Positions 37,319 through 49,706 of a stretch of DNA of 64,000 bases are shown piece by piece. Origin of the DNA: Proteles cristata cristata (taxonomy: Eukaryota; Chordata; Mammalia; Carnivora; Hyaenidae). How positions within the stretch are numbered: the first letter of the stretch is position 1; each line of letters opens with the position of its first letter. The notes beneath the pieces are model-generated. The model saw only the letters and a program-made list of their open reading frames with translations, was not told the DNA's origin and did not search any database. The stretch spans positions 620,001 through 684,000 of the forward strand of contig JAESUZ010000480.1 in assembly GCA_017311185.1 (NCBI GenBank). Reading direction: 5' to 3'. Position numbers and translations under genes: made by a program.

Positions 37319-38631
37319 TTTACGGTGTTTCTGATGTGTTTTATGGTTTCTTTTGAATTTTTTATTCCAAGACCAATAATTGCTTTTGTGTGACATACTG
37401 CGTATCTAAATCAATATTTTCAATAAATTTTTCTTTCTTCATAAGACTAATAGAAGTTCAGTTCATATGAACTCATTAAGTGAATGACAACATCATTTAG
37501 GATAGGGTACAAATGTAGTTTGATATAGCTGTTCGTATATTTTTCATAGCCCCCCCACCACACACACTTACATATAGATCCATAATCACTGGTTTAAAAG
37601 ATCTTCCCTAATAAACTTTAAAAAATATGCAGTTATCATTATACCATTCAGTGGAAACACAAGAAAGGTTTCTTGATATTTTTATTCTTTATCTTCCTCC
37701 ATGGCTGCATTCTATCTTAGAAATCATAAATAATCTACATTTGTGAATATTTTCCTTTTCAAAGTCTCCATCTATATTCACATTTAAAATGTATAAATAA
37801 AATTTTTGAATGTTTTTCCTCAAAAAGTGCATCTATAATCACATTTTATAAATTGATATATGGCTATGAAGAAGTGGTGCTTTCATGTTTAAGTGGAACA
37901 TAGTGTTCAAGGCCAAGTACTGGTCTTTAGTCTTGGGAAGCATTCTGGAATCTTGTTAGTGTAGGGGCAAATACAAATTACAAATAAAAGGCCTGATTCT
38001 TCCTGTTGAAAATAAGGGAAGATACTTCCCCTCTTCCCTTTCTTAGAACATTTACTTTAGACAACTTGTAAGTTCTTTTTTGATCTCTTTCAAATGCATG
38101 TATATCTTTTTGGAAGCTAGATAAGTCTTCTAGAACTCAGGCATGTCCTTTTCAAGGGCTGGGGACCATCTCTTTGAAATGTAATCAAGGAAGAGAGCCC
38201 ATCATGTGGTTTCTCAGAGAGGGTAGGTATCTTAATTTCAGCTGGCAACTCACCCAAACTGCAAAACTACCCCTCATCATAAAGACGTGAGAAGTTTAAT
38301 TTCTCTTTGTATGAAGCCAATGGACTAACACAGATGGTCACCCTAATTACCTTGTAAATTTAGGGAGGAGAGGGACGAATAGGCAGAGCACAGAGGACTC
38401 TAGGTCAGTACAGCTATTACGTAGGATACTGTAGTGGTAGCTACAGATGTTTGTCACCATAGGTCTGTCAAAATCCATAAAATGTACCTCAGAAGTGAAC
38501 TCTAATGCAAAGTATAGACTGTGGGTAATGATGTTGACGTAGGTTAATCAACTGTAGCAAATATATCACTATGGTGGGAGATGTTGATGGGGAGGGGCTG
38601 TGTATGTGGGACCATGCAGGGGATATACAGG
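37319..38631. other. Gene-free unassigned sequence
   Basis: 1.3 kb without gene or named repeat, including a short inexact repeat of 'catctata(t/a)tcacatt' text near 37767-37845. Confidence 0.4.
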
Positions 38632-38803
38632 GACAATTAAGCATCCAGCTTCATAATCTCATGGATCATGGGTGTGAGCCCCACATCGGGCTCTGTGTTG
38701 ACTGCAGAGCCTGGAGCCTGCTTCAGATTCTGTTGTGTCTTCCTCTCTTTCTGCCCCTCCCCGGCTTGTGCTCCATCTCTCTCTCAAACATTAAAAAATA
38801 ATA
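38632..38803 (+). mobile_element. Carnivore SINE, head missing or rewritten
   Basis: From 'acaattaagcatccagcttc' the copy continues through 'gtgagccccacatcgggctctg', the CT-rich body and a short A-rich tail. The normal first 20 or so bases of the tRNA-like head are replaced by non-SINE text. Confidence 0.85.
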
Positions 38804-38805
38804 AT

Positions 38806-39042
38806 AGGGACGCCTGGGTGGCTCAATCTATTGAGCATCTGACTTCAGCTCAGGTCATGATCTCACAGTTCATGGCTTTGAGCCCCATAATGGGCTCTGT
38901 GTTGACAGCTAGCTTAGGGCCTGGAGCCTGCTTTGGATTCTGTGTCATCTCCCTCTTTCTTTGATACTCCCCTGTATCAGAGATTTACACCATCTCTCTC
39001 TCTCAGAAATAAATAAAATATAAAAAAATTTTTAAAATAAAG
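38806..39042 (+). mobile_element. Carnivore SINE, plus strand
   Basis: GGGACGCCTGGGTGGCTCAATC head, CAGCTCAGGTCATGATCTCAC, 'ggctttgagccccataatgg', CT-rich body and AGAAATAAATAAAATATAAA tail. Inserted just after the preceding SINE. Confidence 0.94.
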
Positions 39043-39111
39043 TCTGTTAGTAACCACTTGTGTATGCATAGTTTTATGTCAATCTATTAATATGATATTA
39101 TAAATTGGCTT

Positions 39112-39572
39112 ATTATTTGTTGCAGACAAAATGACACAAAGGACAAGACACACACAAACGACAGACAGAGACACAACTCCAGCCGGAGAACAATTCTACG
39201 CAAGCCCATCTTGCGGTTTATTTTATACCCCAGTAACTGAATACAAACTGAAATCTACAAGATGCATTCCTTTACCAATTAAGGGCAAGTAGCCAAACAC
39301 ATTTCAAGGACAGGGGGGAGCAAAGGGAGGAAGCGACCACAACATGTTTACTAAGAGGCCTGCTCACAATTCCAGCCTCCTCCTTATTTCTAAGGAGGGC
39401 ATGTTCCCTCGTTTGCAAGCGGACCATTAAACTTGGATACTGTGTGCAGGCCTCCCGGCAGAGCATCCTGTTTGCAGGCATGCTTTGCCCAGGCAGGGAG
39501 CCCCTGTGCGGGCACATCCCCGCGTCCCTAACCACACTTTCTTGTGGTCACTGTCGGGCTCCCACAATTATT
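39112..39572 (-). mobile_element. Solo LTR, class II (ERVK/IAP-like) type, 6-bp target duplication
   Basis: A 449-bp element at 39118-39566 begins TGTTGCAG and ends TCCCACA (TG...CA), flanked by perfect ATTATT repeats at 39112-39117 and 39567-39572. Orientation is minus: the LTR start on that strand is TGTGGGAGCCCGACAG, and a combined TATA/AATAAA segment (TATAAAATAAACC) lies at about 39213-39226, near the LTR 3' end. It is GC-richer than its AT-rich flanks. The 6-bp duplication supports class II. No internal region remains. Confidence 0.85.
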
Positions 39573-40564
39573 TTTAAATACAAATTTTTTTTTCAATTTT
39601 TACTCAACTTCTTCGTCCCCTTTGATTTACTGACTAAAAGTACTACTTATTATTCAAAATAAATAAGAAAAATCAAAATTATGTTTTGAGGGCTGTGTAA
39701 TATTTCTTGGGAATGGTTATGCCATATCCCTTCCCCACCCCATGACCCCTCTATTTTTGGCACTCAGTTACTTTTTTCTTTCTTTCTATTTTTTTTTCCT
39801 GTACTGCAAATTGAGTGGGTATGTATACTTGAAATGAATCCTTTATTTTTTAAGATGTCCAGGAGCGGATTTCTTGAATTAAAGGACACTTGCAGTTTTA
39901 ATACTAAGATTTGTTACCATAATGCTGTTTGTAAATTTTATAATACTAGGACTGAATAACAATAAGTTTTATCTCATTTATTCACTTTAACTCTGCAATT
40001 GTCTTAACTCTCCTTATTTTATATAACTTTTCATGTTTTTTTCTGAAGCTAGAGTCTAGCAATTTGGGGGGTTTCAGTTGTGTAAATCTATTATTTATAA
40101 TCTTTATCCATTTTCTATTAAGTTGTTTATTCCATTCCTGTTAACTTGTGTGATCTGTATAGAGAGTAATTTCATCTCTTCATCTCTTTTCATCTCTTTT
40201 AAGCCTTTTCTTCCCCCAAATTAGTCATTTATTAACTGACTGGGTTTATAGTACTAGTTTTCCCATTAAGAAATTTGTCATTTTAATTAAAAACACGTTT
40301 CTAACATTTATTTTATTATTAGTGTTGCTACCTTAAGAAGGTCCTTTGCCTTGTCCATGAAAATTCTAGATGTTCTTAAAATATATAGCTGTGTTTGCTT
40401 ATTTAGTGTCTTAACCTGAAGGCCTTTTTTTATACAATGTATAAACTTTGCATTTACACCTTGGTTTTCTCCTGATGCATAGCCCGTTGTGCCAATGCTA
40501 TCCAACATTTATCAGTAGCATTTGCTTTGCCAACTGCACTGAAACACAACATGTCTATATAAAA
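39573..40564. other. Unassigned AT-rich sequence
   Basis: No gene. The part near 39840-40010 could be a worn L1 but cannot be assigned. Confidence 0.35.
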
Positions 40565-40690
40565 TGTATGTATGTATATGTATATATATATATATATGTA
40601 TATATACATGTATATGTATATATATGTGTGTATATATATGTATATATACATGTATATATATGTATATATGTATATATACATACACACATG
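40565..40690. repeat. (TATATG)n-type microsatellite
   Basis: Alternating TATG, TATATA, ACATG and TGTG units. It is almost self-complementary, which is why frames on both strands are open (YIYIY proteins). Confidence 0.95.
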
Positions 40691-41137
40691 CACATCCCCC
40701 ATATGTATGTAGACAGGTAGATCTATATCTACTTTAGCTGTCAATCTAAGATTATATCTGGAAGTTCTTCAGTTTTGTCAAAGTATTTACTATTGTTATC
40801 TCAACATAAATGACTTAATTATAACATTATTTATTATTGTTTTGATATCTGATAGGACATGTTAAGTACTTATTTTTCAAATATTTTCTTGTTCTTTTCA
40901 ATGGCACTTATTCTTCTATATACATTTCAGTAGGGTTTTATCTGATTCTGAAAATTGTACTCTTTTGAAATTGCATTAGGTAGATTGGATTTGCATTAAA
41001 AACATACAAAAGTTTAAGCTTTCACTAGTGTTGTGTCTATTTCACTTGTATTTTATATCTTTATAGCACCAATAGTAAAGACTATTAATTTCCTTGTATT
41101 TCCCATGTGTTTATCTGCCTTACACCATCCACTTATT
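40691..41137. other. Unassigned AT-rich sequence
   Basis: No gene or repeat recognised. Confidence 0.4.
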
Positions 41138-41229
41138 TTATAATATATATAATATTATAATATAATATAATATAATATAATATAATAATATATATCATAT
41201 ACTTATTATATGTATTATATATATATAAA
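41138..41229. repeat. (TAATA)n/(AT)n AT-rich microsatellite
   Basis: Almost pure A and T with a TATAA-type five-base period at about 41155-41185, followed by irregular ATATAT. Confidence 0.9.
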
Positions 41230-41584
41230 TTTACTTGAGGTTCCTGGGTTTTCAATGAGGAAAGTTGTATTATTAACAATAAGAGATACTAATCATATAA
41301 ATTTCCCAAATTTCTGTATTAGTATTATTTCTATTTTGAAAAACTAAATTGCTGGGATCCTGCAAGAAACAAGTTCAATAACGAAGGTCTTAAGCAACTC
41401 CCTTTCTTTTATGGTTTTAATTGGAATATTTTTATTATTTTTCCATTTATGAAGTGGCTTTTCTAAAAATTTTCTTTCTTGGCAAATGATCTTTATGTAT
41501 TAAAGACACATTTCACATTTATGTTATTCTGCATTATTTGGTCAGAGAAAAGTGCTTGAGTTGTAAAATATTAAAACCTTCTTT
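41230..41584. other. Unassigned sequence
   Basis: No gene or repeat recognised. Confidence 0.4.
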
Positions 41585-41788
41585 TTCAAGTTTATTTATT
41601 TAATTTGAGAGAGAGAGATAGCGTGTGTGAATGAGGGAAGTGCAGAGAGAGAGAGGAGAGAGAGAATCCCAAGCAAGATCTGTGCTGTAGGCACAGAGCC
41701 CAACACAGAGTCTCACAAACCTTGAAATGATGACCTGAGACAAAATCAAGAATCAGACATTTAATCAACTGAGCTACCTAGGAACCCA
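41585..41788 (-). mobile_element. Carnivore SINE, minus strand, old
   Basis: 'caagtttatttatttaatttg', (GA) body, 'aatcccaagcaagatctgtgc', 'gaaatgatgacctgagac' and 'caactgagctacctaggaaccc'. The substitutions in the head mark it as an older copy. Confidence 0.88.
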
Positions 41789-42026
41789 TAACAATTCTTT
41801 ATTAATTATAAATTTAATCATATATGTCTGTCACCTAATTGGTGATAAAGCAAATTATATTTGTACTTTGCCATTAAATAACACTTGTATGCATATACTG
41901 CACTGTATTTGGTGATTTTTTTTCCCCTGGATTCTAGTCACTAATATTGGCATTTTATATAGAATTCTGAACTGATTTAACTTCAAAGTTTGTTTTTATC
42001 TACTGTTAATAGTAAACTTTTTTATT

Positions 42027-42243
42027 AGTTTTTTTTTAATGTTTTATTTATTTCTGAGAGAGAGGGAGACAGCATGAGCAGGGAAGGGTCAGAGAGAGAG
42101 GGAGATACAGAATCTAAAACAGGCTCCAGGCTTTGAGCTGGCTGTCAGCACAGAGCCTGATGCAGGGCTCGAACCCATGAACTGTGAGATCATGACGTGA
42201 GCCGAAGTCGGACGCTTAACCAACTGAGCCACCCAGGCTCCCC
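42027..42243 (-). mobile_element. Carnivore SINE, minus strand, well preserved
   Basis: T-rich start, ATGTTTTATTTATTTCTGAGAG, CAGGCTCCAGGCTTTGAGCTGG, CAGGGCTCGAACCCATGAACTG, GAGATCATGACGTGAGCCGAAG, CAACTGAGCCACCCAGG. Confidence 0.95.
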
Positions 42244-42309
42244 AACTAGTTTCATAAAACAAATGGAAATTCCTTCTACTGTTTTCTGTGGTCTGAGTAG
42301 CTTATACAA

Positions 42310-43127
42310 CTTAAAAACAAGCAAATAATATAATTAAAATGGGTAGAAAACATGAACATGTCTGTTCTTCTCCAAAGAAGTACAAATGATCAACAGATGC
42401 ATAAAAAGATGCTCAACATCACTCATCCCCAGGGAAATGCACATCAAAACCCCAATAAGATATCACCTCATACTTCCAGAATGGTTAAAATCAAAAACAA
42501 AAAACAATAAGTGTTGGCAAAAACGTGGAGAAAAAGGAATCCTCATGCACTATTCGTTAAAATGCAAACTAGTGCAGTCACTGTGGAAAACAGTTTGGAA
42601 GTTCCTCAAAAACTTAAAAAACAGAACTGCCATATGGTCCAGTAATCACACTACTGGGAATTTACCTAAAAAATACAGTCACTAATTTTAAGGGATGCAT
42701 GCACTCTTACATTCATAACAGCAGCATTATTTACAAAAACCAAATTATGAAAGCAACTAATATTCATCCATAAAAAGTATGAAATCTTTTCATCTGCAAC
42801 AACATGAATGAATCTAGAAAGTATAAAGCCAAGCAAAAGAAGCCAGTATGAGAAATACAAAAACTGTATGATTTTACTCACTTGTGGAATTTAAAAAACA
42901 AATGAACAAAGGAGAAAAAAAAGAGAGATAAACCAAAAAACAGACTCTTGACTGTAGAGAACAACCAGATGGTTAGTGGAGTGGAAGTGAGTGGGGCAAT
43001 GGGTGAATAGGTGAAGGGAACTAAGAGTGCACTTATCAGGATGGACACTGAGTAATGTATGGGATGGTTGAGTCACTATATTATATACATGAAATTAATA
43101 TAACTATATGTTAACTATACTGGAAAT
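42310..43127 (+). pseudogene. LINE-1 ORF2 C-terminal remnant and 3' end
   Basis: A 5'-truncated L1. The frame at 42386-42685 encodes ORF2p C-terminal features such as '[14 protein letters not shown]' and 'KLVQSLWKTVWKFLKNLKN', the segment just before and within the cysteine-rich end. Downstream DNA keeps 'atgaatgaatctagaaag' (near 42804) and 'gtatgattttactcacttg', the standard L1 tail of ORF2 and 3' UTR. It stops in an AAAAT-repeat tail. Frame breaks before and after the fragment rule out activity. Confidence 0.85.
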
Positions 43128-43212
43128 AAAATAAAATAAAATAAAATAAAATAAAATAAAATAAATGAGAGAAAGAAAGAGAGAGAGTGAGAGAGAGACA
43201 GAGGAGGGAAGA
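43127..43212 (+). repeat. (AAAAT)n then (GA)n tract
   Basis: About eight AAAAT units from 43127, followed by GAGA-rich sequence to about 43212. It forms the tail of the preceding L1. Confidence 0.9.
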
Positions 43213-43239
43213 AGGAAGAAAGGAAGAGCAGAAGAAAAA

Positions 43240-43605
43240 TGTTAGATATAGCTCCAGGTTTATTCATGTTGTCATAAATGGGAAATAGGGAGATGTTGGA
43301 GATGTTGGTCAAAGGGTACAAGTTTTCAGGTATAAGATAAATTCTGGGACTCTAATGTACAGCATGGGGATTACAGTCAATAGTATTATATACTTGAAAT
43401 TTGCTAAAAGAGTAGATCCTAAGTATTGTGACCACAAACAAAAAGGCAACTATTTAAGATGATGAATGTGTTAATTAGCTTGATTATGGTAATCATTCTA
43501 TAATGTATACATAAATCATCATGTACTACAACTGAAATACATACCGTCTTTGTCAGTTATTTTTCAAAGCTATAAAAAATAAAAGATAAAAAATAACAAA
43601 GATAT
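43240..43605 (+). mobile_element. LINE-1 3' UTR fragment
   Basis: 'gtacaagttttcaggtataag', 'acagtcaatagtattatata', 'gtagatcctaagtattgtg', 'gttaattagcttgattatgg' and 'taccgtctttgtcagttatt' are the L1 3' UTR blocks in order. Confidence 0.8.
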
Positions 43606-43749
43606 AGCAAAAATGGAGAGAAAAAAATCAGATATATCTCAATCTGAAAAACATATACACTTATTTTCAACTATTTTTCTCCAAAATTATGAAGAATATA
43701 TTTATCCTTCCCAAGGAAAGACAGATTTTATTTTATTTTATATTTTATT

Positions 43750-43956
43750 TTTTGTTAAGGTTATTTATTTATTTTGAAAGAGAAAGATTGCTGGTGGGGG
43801 AGGGGTAGGAAGAGGGAGCCAGAGAGAATCCCAAGCAGGCTCTGTAATTTCAGCACAGAGCCGCATGCTGGCCTGGGTCTCATGAACCCAGAGATCATGA
43901 CCTGAGCTAAAATCAAGGGTCAAATGCCTAACTGATTGAGCTATTCAAGTGCCCTA
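43750..43956 (-). mobile_element. Carnivore SINE, minus strand, old
   Basis: 'taaggttatttatttattttg', 'aatcccaagcaggctctg', 'gagatcatgacctgagctaa' and 'gattgagctattcaagtgccc'. Diverged copy. Confidence 0.88.
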
Positions 43957-44689
43957 AGAAATTCAGGTCTTAAAGTAAATATTAATAACAACAAAGGGAC
44001 TGAAAAATTATTTATACTAGCATGGAGAGTTTTTGCAAATGTTTGAAAAAATAAACCTAAATCAACAATGTATTAAGTATTTGCTTTTTTCATTCATTTA
44101 AGAATTTATCAAGAGCCAAATGTTCATTGTCCAGAGGTTAGAGTAGGAAATAACAAAGTGATTAAAATATCACTCTTGTCATTCAGTTTATTACCTTGTG
44201 CTCAGAGTAGTGTGGGAAGAAACATATATTATAGCAATTAACAGATTTTTGTCAAAGAACTTATAGGAGAATAACAAAAGAAATCAACTAGTTTTGACCT
44301 AGTGAGGTTAACAAGGACTTTCCCTTGTTCTGAAGTTTATATGAATATGTCCTTAGTAAAAGTGTTGCATTTTATTTGCTAAACTAGTATTTGTATAGAT
44401 GGATTTTTATAAAAAAGGATTACACGTAATTTAAGAAAATAAATTACATTGTTTATCTTGATATATACAAAAATAAATTGCAATTTCTCACAACACATAC
44501 TGATTTCAATAATATGTCAGTGTCCATGGGACTGAACATTATGAAAAATTTGTTCCTGGTGGGTGTACATTAAAATCCATAATATTCCTGAAATTCAATT
44601 CTTTTTTTGTTATCCCTTTTACCAAGCTTGTGAACATATTTATGAGCACAGATGTTTGTACATGTGATACATACAAACAGATATGTATG
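43957..44689. other. Gene-free unassigned AT-rich sequence
   Basis: No gene or repeat recognised in about 730 bp. Confidence 0.4.
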
Positions 44690-45860
44690 TGCATATTCCT
44701 AGAATATCCAAAACGTATCTTAGGGTTGCCTAAATGTGTAAGTATTTAGGAATATACAGTCCCTAATTAAAATTGCTGATGTTTTATCAGAAGAATGAAA
44801 CTTTCTTAGAGCATACACAAAAATAAATTCAAAATAGATGATAGACCTAAATATAAGACAGGAAACTATCAAAATCCTAAAGAACACAGGCAGCAATGTC
44901 TTTGACATTAGCCATAGCAACTTCTTACCAGACATGTCTCAGGAGGCAAGGGAAACAAAAGTAAAAATGTGCTACGGAACCTCAACAAGATAAAGCCTGC
45001 TGCACAGTGAAGGAAACAATCAACAAAACTAAAAGGCAGCCTATGAAATGGGAGAAGATATTAGCAAATGAAATTCTGACAAAGAGTTAATACCCAAACA
45101 TATAGTAAAATTACCAAACTAAACACCCAAGAAATAAATAATCCAGTTAAGAACTGGGCAGGAGATTGGGCACCTGGGTGGCTCAGTCGGTTAAGCATCT
45201 GTCTCTTGATCTCAGCACAGGTCTTTGATGTCAGGGTCATGAGTTCAAGTTCCACTTGGAGTCCACTTAAAACAAAACAAAACAAACAAACAAACAAAAG
45301 AAATGGGCAGAAGACATGAACCGAAATTTTTCCAAAGAAAACTATAGATGGCTAATAGACACATGAAAAGATGCTCAATTTCACTCATCATCGGGGAAAT
45401 ACAAGTCAAAACTATGATGAGGTATCACCTCACACCTGTCAAATGGCTAAAATTTATCAACACAGGAAACAACAGATGTTGGTGAGGATGTGGAGGTTTC
45501 CTATACTGTTGGTGGGAATGCAAACTGGTGCAGCCACTATGGACAAAGTATGGAAATTCTTTAAAAAGTTAAAAATAGGACTGTGCTCCAGCTCATCAAT
45601 TGCACTACTAGGTATTTACCCAAAGGATAAAAAAATACTGATTTGAAGGGGCACATACACCCTAATGTTTATAGCGGCAGTATTAACACTTAACCAAATT
45701 ATATAAAAAGCCCAAATATTCATCAACTGATGACTGGATAAAGAAGAGGTTGTATGTATGTATATATGTACATATATAATGGAATATTACTTATCCATCA
45801 AAAAGAATAAAATCTCGCCATTAGCAATGATGTGCATGGAACTTTTTAATTTAAAAAGTA
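44690..45860 (+). pseudogene. LINE-1 ORF2 3' remnant, split by a SINE
   Basis: The first part (44690-45168) has 'atagacctaaatataagacag', 'gccatagcaacttcttacca', 'ggcagcctatgaaatggg' and 'ttaatacccaaacatatag' in L1 ORF2 order. The second part (45300-45860) continues with the region encoding 'MLNFTHH', '[16 protein letters not shown]' and 'DKVWKFFKKLKIG' (45371-45646), then the sequence that precedes the 3' end. The SINE at 45169-45299 lies between them. Stops and frameshifts abound. Confidence 0.85.
45169..45299 (+). mobile_element. Short-subtype SINE nested in L1
   Basis: 'gggcacctgggtggctcagtc' head, 'catgagttcaagttccacttgg', then an AAAACAAAAC/AAAC repeat tail. L1 text 'gaactgggcaggagat' to the left and 'gaaatgggcagaagac' to the right forms an imperfect target duplication. 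Confidence 0.9.
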
Positions 45861-46140
45861 AAAAAAAATAGCTTAAACACCAAGAAATTGTTGATTTTTC
45901 ATAAAATAAAGGGAGTTACAAAGTTTAAACTAAATTTAAAATTAAATATAGAAATGAATAAGGGAGGTAACTTTTCTAGAAGTCAACATCATACTTGAAT
46001 TGTAGCAGATGACTGATATACAATGACTAATTTCAGTGGATTCACACCATTACATATGCTCAAGTATATTTATCATCTATTGAAAGAATGTGGAGAAAAT
46101 GAAAAGAAATTCAGAAAAATGTTAGTTGCAATAACAAATA
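45861..46140. other. Unassigned AT-rich sequence
   Basis: No gene or repeat recognised. Confidence 0.35.
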
Positions 46141-46144
46141 GGTT

Positions 46145-46915
46145 TAAATTGTTTTTTAACTGAAGAACAATTAACATACAGTATTCTAACAGTTTCAGGT
46201 ATAGAACACTTATTTAACAATCATATACATTACTCAGTGCTCACTCATCATGATAAGTGTACTCACCATTTGTCATTACAATGGTTACTACAAGGTGATT
46301 ACAATCTTTTTGACTCTATTCCCTATGTTATACATTTCATCTCTGTGACTTATTTATTTTATAATTGGAAGATTATACCTCTTCATCTCCTTTATCTATT
46401 CCACACACACCCCACTTTCCTCTGGCAACCACCAGTTTGTCCACTGCATTTAAGAGACTGTTTGTTTGTTTGTTTTAGATTCTACATATAAATGAAATCA
46501 TATGGTTATTTGTCTTTCTCTATGGGATATCTCTCTTAGCATAATACCCTCAAGGTCCATCCATGTTGTTGCAAATTGCAAGATCTCATTATTTTTTTAT
46601 CTCTAAGTAATATTCACAGACACACATCACATCTTTATTCATTTATGTATTGATGGACACAGGTTGTTTTCATATCCTGGCTATTGTAAATAATGTGATA
46701 ATAAACATAGAAGCGCATATAGGTTTTTGAATTAGTGTTTTTGCTTTGTAAATACCTAGTAATAAAATGACTAATTTATCTATTTTTAATTCCTGAGGAA
46801 CCATCATACTGTTTTTCACAGTATCTTCACTAATTTGCATTCCTAAAGAGGGCATTGAGGGTTCCTTTTCATCCACATTTTCCCCAACACTTGTTATAGG
46901 TAATACAAATTTTTA
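46145..46915 (-). mobile_element. LINE-1 3' end, minus strand
   Basis: Reverse of a carnivore L1 3' end: 'tttttaactgaagaacaatt', 'gtttcaggtatagaacactt', 'acattactcagtgctcactc', 'tctggcaaccaccagtttgt', 'aaggtccatccatgttgttg', 'ggctattgtaaataatgtga'. The small minus frame at 46670-46876 encodes worn ORF2 C-terminal text ('LGIYKAKTLIQ'). Confidence 0.85.
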
Positions 46916-47387
46916 CAAGAGATGACAGAGATTTAGGCAGTTGTCTGGAGAAAGAAAAAGTCTGTTTGGAGTATAAACTAAATTTTCCGGAGTTTCATTT
47001 CTAAAGTTTTTTTTAATTCAATATTATTACAAACAGTTTTTATTTATGAAATTACCTCCCCCCTCACATTCATACAATATAATTGAATGAAGTGGGCTAT
47101 CATCTGTTTGTCTTAATTTCTTCATTAACCAACTAACTATTGGTTTATGATAGTTTTCTAGTTCTGAGTATATGTTTAAGTTAAAATTGTAGGAGATGAA
47201 GCAAAGTTAGATTAAGAAATAGGTATCGTGTTATTTATCATATTGCATAAGTGCCAGTATATTTGTGTGTAAAGATGTAGATTTGCTATCTATGCACCAA
47301 GAAAAAAACATATTGATTACTAGTCATAACTACTGCCTTCAGCCCTATACCCTTCGATCCAGAAGCTGAATTAAAATTCCATGGAAA
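46916..47387. other. Unassigned sequence
   Basis: No gene or repeat recognised. Confidence 0.4.
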
Positions 47388-47652
47388 AGTCTCCCAGGCT
47401 CTGTGCACATATGGGGCTCAGTCAACTGAGCAGTGGACTTTTGTTTAGGTCATGATCTCGTGGGGTTCATGGGTTTGAGCCCACCATCAGGCTCTGAGCT
47501 GACAGTTTACAGCCTGGAGCCTGCTTTCTGTTCTTTGTTTCCCTCTCTTTCTCTCTGCCCCTCCCCTGCTCATGCTGCCTCTCTCTGTCTCAAAAGAAAA
47601 AAAAAAAAACGAATAAATGTTAAAAAAAATTTTTTTAAGTCTTCCAGGCTCT
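47388..47652 (+). mobile_element. Carnivore SINE with 15-bp target duplication
   Basis: The element (about 47403-47637) is flanked by agtctcccaggctct (47388-47402) and agtcttccaggctct (47638-47652), one mismatch. The head is diverged ('atatggggctcagtcaac') while the B-box area, CT body and A-rich tail are clear. Confidence 0.93.
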
Positions 47653-47879
47653 TCATGTTTCCATTTTTCAGAGCTGAAGTTTTGATATTACCTCCCCAAG
47701 CCTCTTGCCTGCAAAATTATTGTGTTTCACTTAATAGCAACTCTACCACTCTTGTTTCCTGGGAAAAAAAATGAAGTCATTTCTGTGCTTGGTCTTTCTC
47801 TTATTGGACCTTGAATCCATCCATAAATCCTATCAGGCCTATCTTAAAATAAATAAAAAATTTAAGTTCTTCCCTTCCA

Positions 47880-48515
47880 CTGTTACCTCCTTAAGTGTGA
47901 ACATCACTATAGTTTACTTCAGTTATAACAGTGTATCCTAATGGATCTCCCTGCTTTTGACTCTTATCTTCTGTAGTCTATTATATCCCTGATCAAGAGA
48001 TAATATTTTAAAAATGAATGTCAAACCACATTTCTCCTCTCCTCATACCCAGTGTCTGCTGGACTCAGAGCAAAACCCAATATTTCCAATGGCTCACATT
48101 GCCCAGGCTTCTACACTTTTAACCTTATCTCAATTACTGCTTTCCTAATCTTTATCTAATTCAGTTATACTGTTCGTCTAGCTGTTCCTTAAGAATCACA
48201 CTAGGCCTTCTTCCTCAGACTTCTGCATGTTTTTCCTTTGTCTGCAGTTTTTCACCACCTGGTCAATGGCTTGCCTCTCACTTTCTGTGCTCAAACCTCC
48301 CACTAGGGGTAGACCTTCTCAGATCACTGAGAAGTCACATTTTATTGCCTTTCTTGGTTTCCCACATCCTGATTTCCTTCTCTTTTTGTCATTTACTGAC
48401 ATCTGAAATATTATTTATTTTTGTTCTTTCTCCCTCTAAAAATACGAGAAACTTTTTGTTCCTATTATGTGCTCTAGTTTCTGTGACTAGATTGTGTCTG
48501 GTGCATAATAAACAG
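47880..48515 (+). mobile_element. LINE-2 fragment
   Basis: The long run of L2 blocks in order is 'aatggatctccctgcttttg', 'gtctgctggactcagagc', 'tccaatggctcacattgccc', 'gtagaccttctcagatcact', 'ctgaaatattatttattttt' and 'gtctggtgcataataaac'. One of the longest L2 relics in the window. No frame is open. Confidence 0.75.
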
Positions 48516-49706
48516 TGAAAATATACTTGTGTGAAGACATATTTAATCGTCCCCAGAACCTTTCTCCATTCATGGCAGAAAAAAAATGCTTATGATGAAT
48601 TTGATTTATTTTAGAAGCTGAATATAGCTTATTTTACACAAAACTTGGCTCCTGACTCTGGAAGAAATAACTACTTTAACTGACCACATAATGTAGAAAG
48701 GAGAAAATTATGAAATGATTTTTCTTTCTTAGAAAGACATTAGGAAGGTATACCCAAGGTATCCACAGAGAATTCAAACAAATTGAAATAATAGTTTCTG
48801 CCCATCAAACTAAGTGAGCAGACAGACACCTTGGATGAAAAATAGCTTAAATGCTTATTGCGTGATATACTGGGCTGCTAGAAAATAAATCAGTTTTACA
48901 TTTGTGGTACAAAGTATATTGTCTAACATGTAAAAATTAGTATTAATATCAACCAAAGAGTTCATTTGTCAAAGAAATATAAAAGAAATATCTTTTTGCT
49001 TGAATAAAATTCAAAATATTATTTATTTTACAACTATCATAAATATATTTTTAAAATTTAAATACATCAAAATTATAAAAATACTTTTTTAACAAAGAGA
49101 TCATAAATATTTAATTTTAATTATGAGAAAGGAGATAATTATATTTCTAGGAAAAGGATAACATTTGCAGTTAAGACTTTTTTTTTAAATGGCTGCAGTG
49201 TTGGGTAATAAGATGGGAGATAGAGTGACAAAAACAACAGATGCAAGGAACACAGATGCAAGAAACAGGCTAAGGAAATTGAAGTAGAGTCACAAAATTC
49301 ACTGAAATAAAGTATCTAAAAAGAAGTAGAGGAAAATTGGGTACTAATGTATTTTCAAAAATATTTCTAGAATATAAATAAATAGATATAACATTTTGAA
49401 AGATAGATGATTATTTAAAAACAGTCAACCAGAAAAAGGGTCTAAAATACATACATTGGAAATATAAAAAATAAGGCAGATGGAAGAAAAGATGTTTGAA
49501 GTAATTATAATGAAAAAAACAAAAAATACGAAATTGCATATAAAAATGATAATACTTTTCTTAGGGGTAAAAAGAAATGCCAAAGATTAGCTTTAGCATG
49601 CTTCAGTATGTGGATAAGCTCATACATACAAACTTAAACATAAATATACACATAATATATGTGTGGACATTTTTCTTGAAATTTGGGCACAAATATGGCA
49701 GTTACA
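48516..49706. other. Gene-free AT-rich unassigned sequence
   Basis: Strongly AT-rich, with many A or T runs and no gene or named repeat in about 1.2 kb. Confidence 0.45.
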
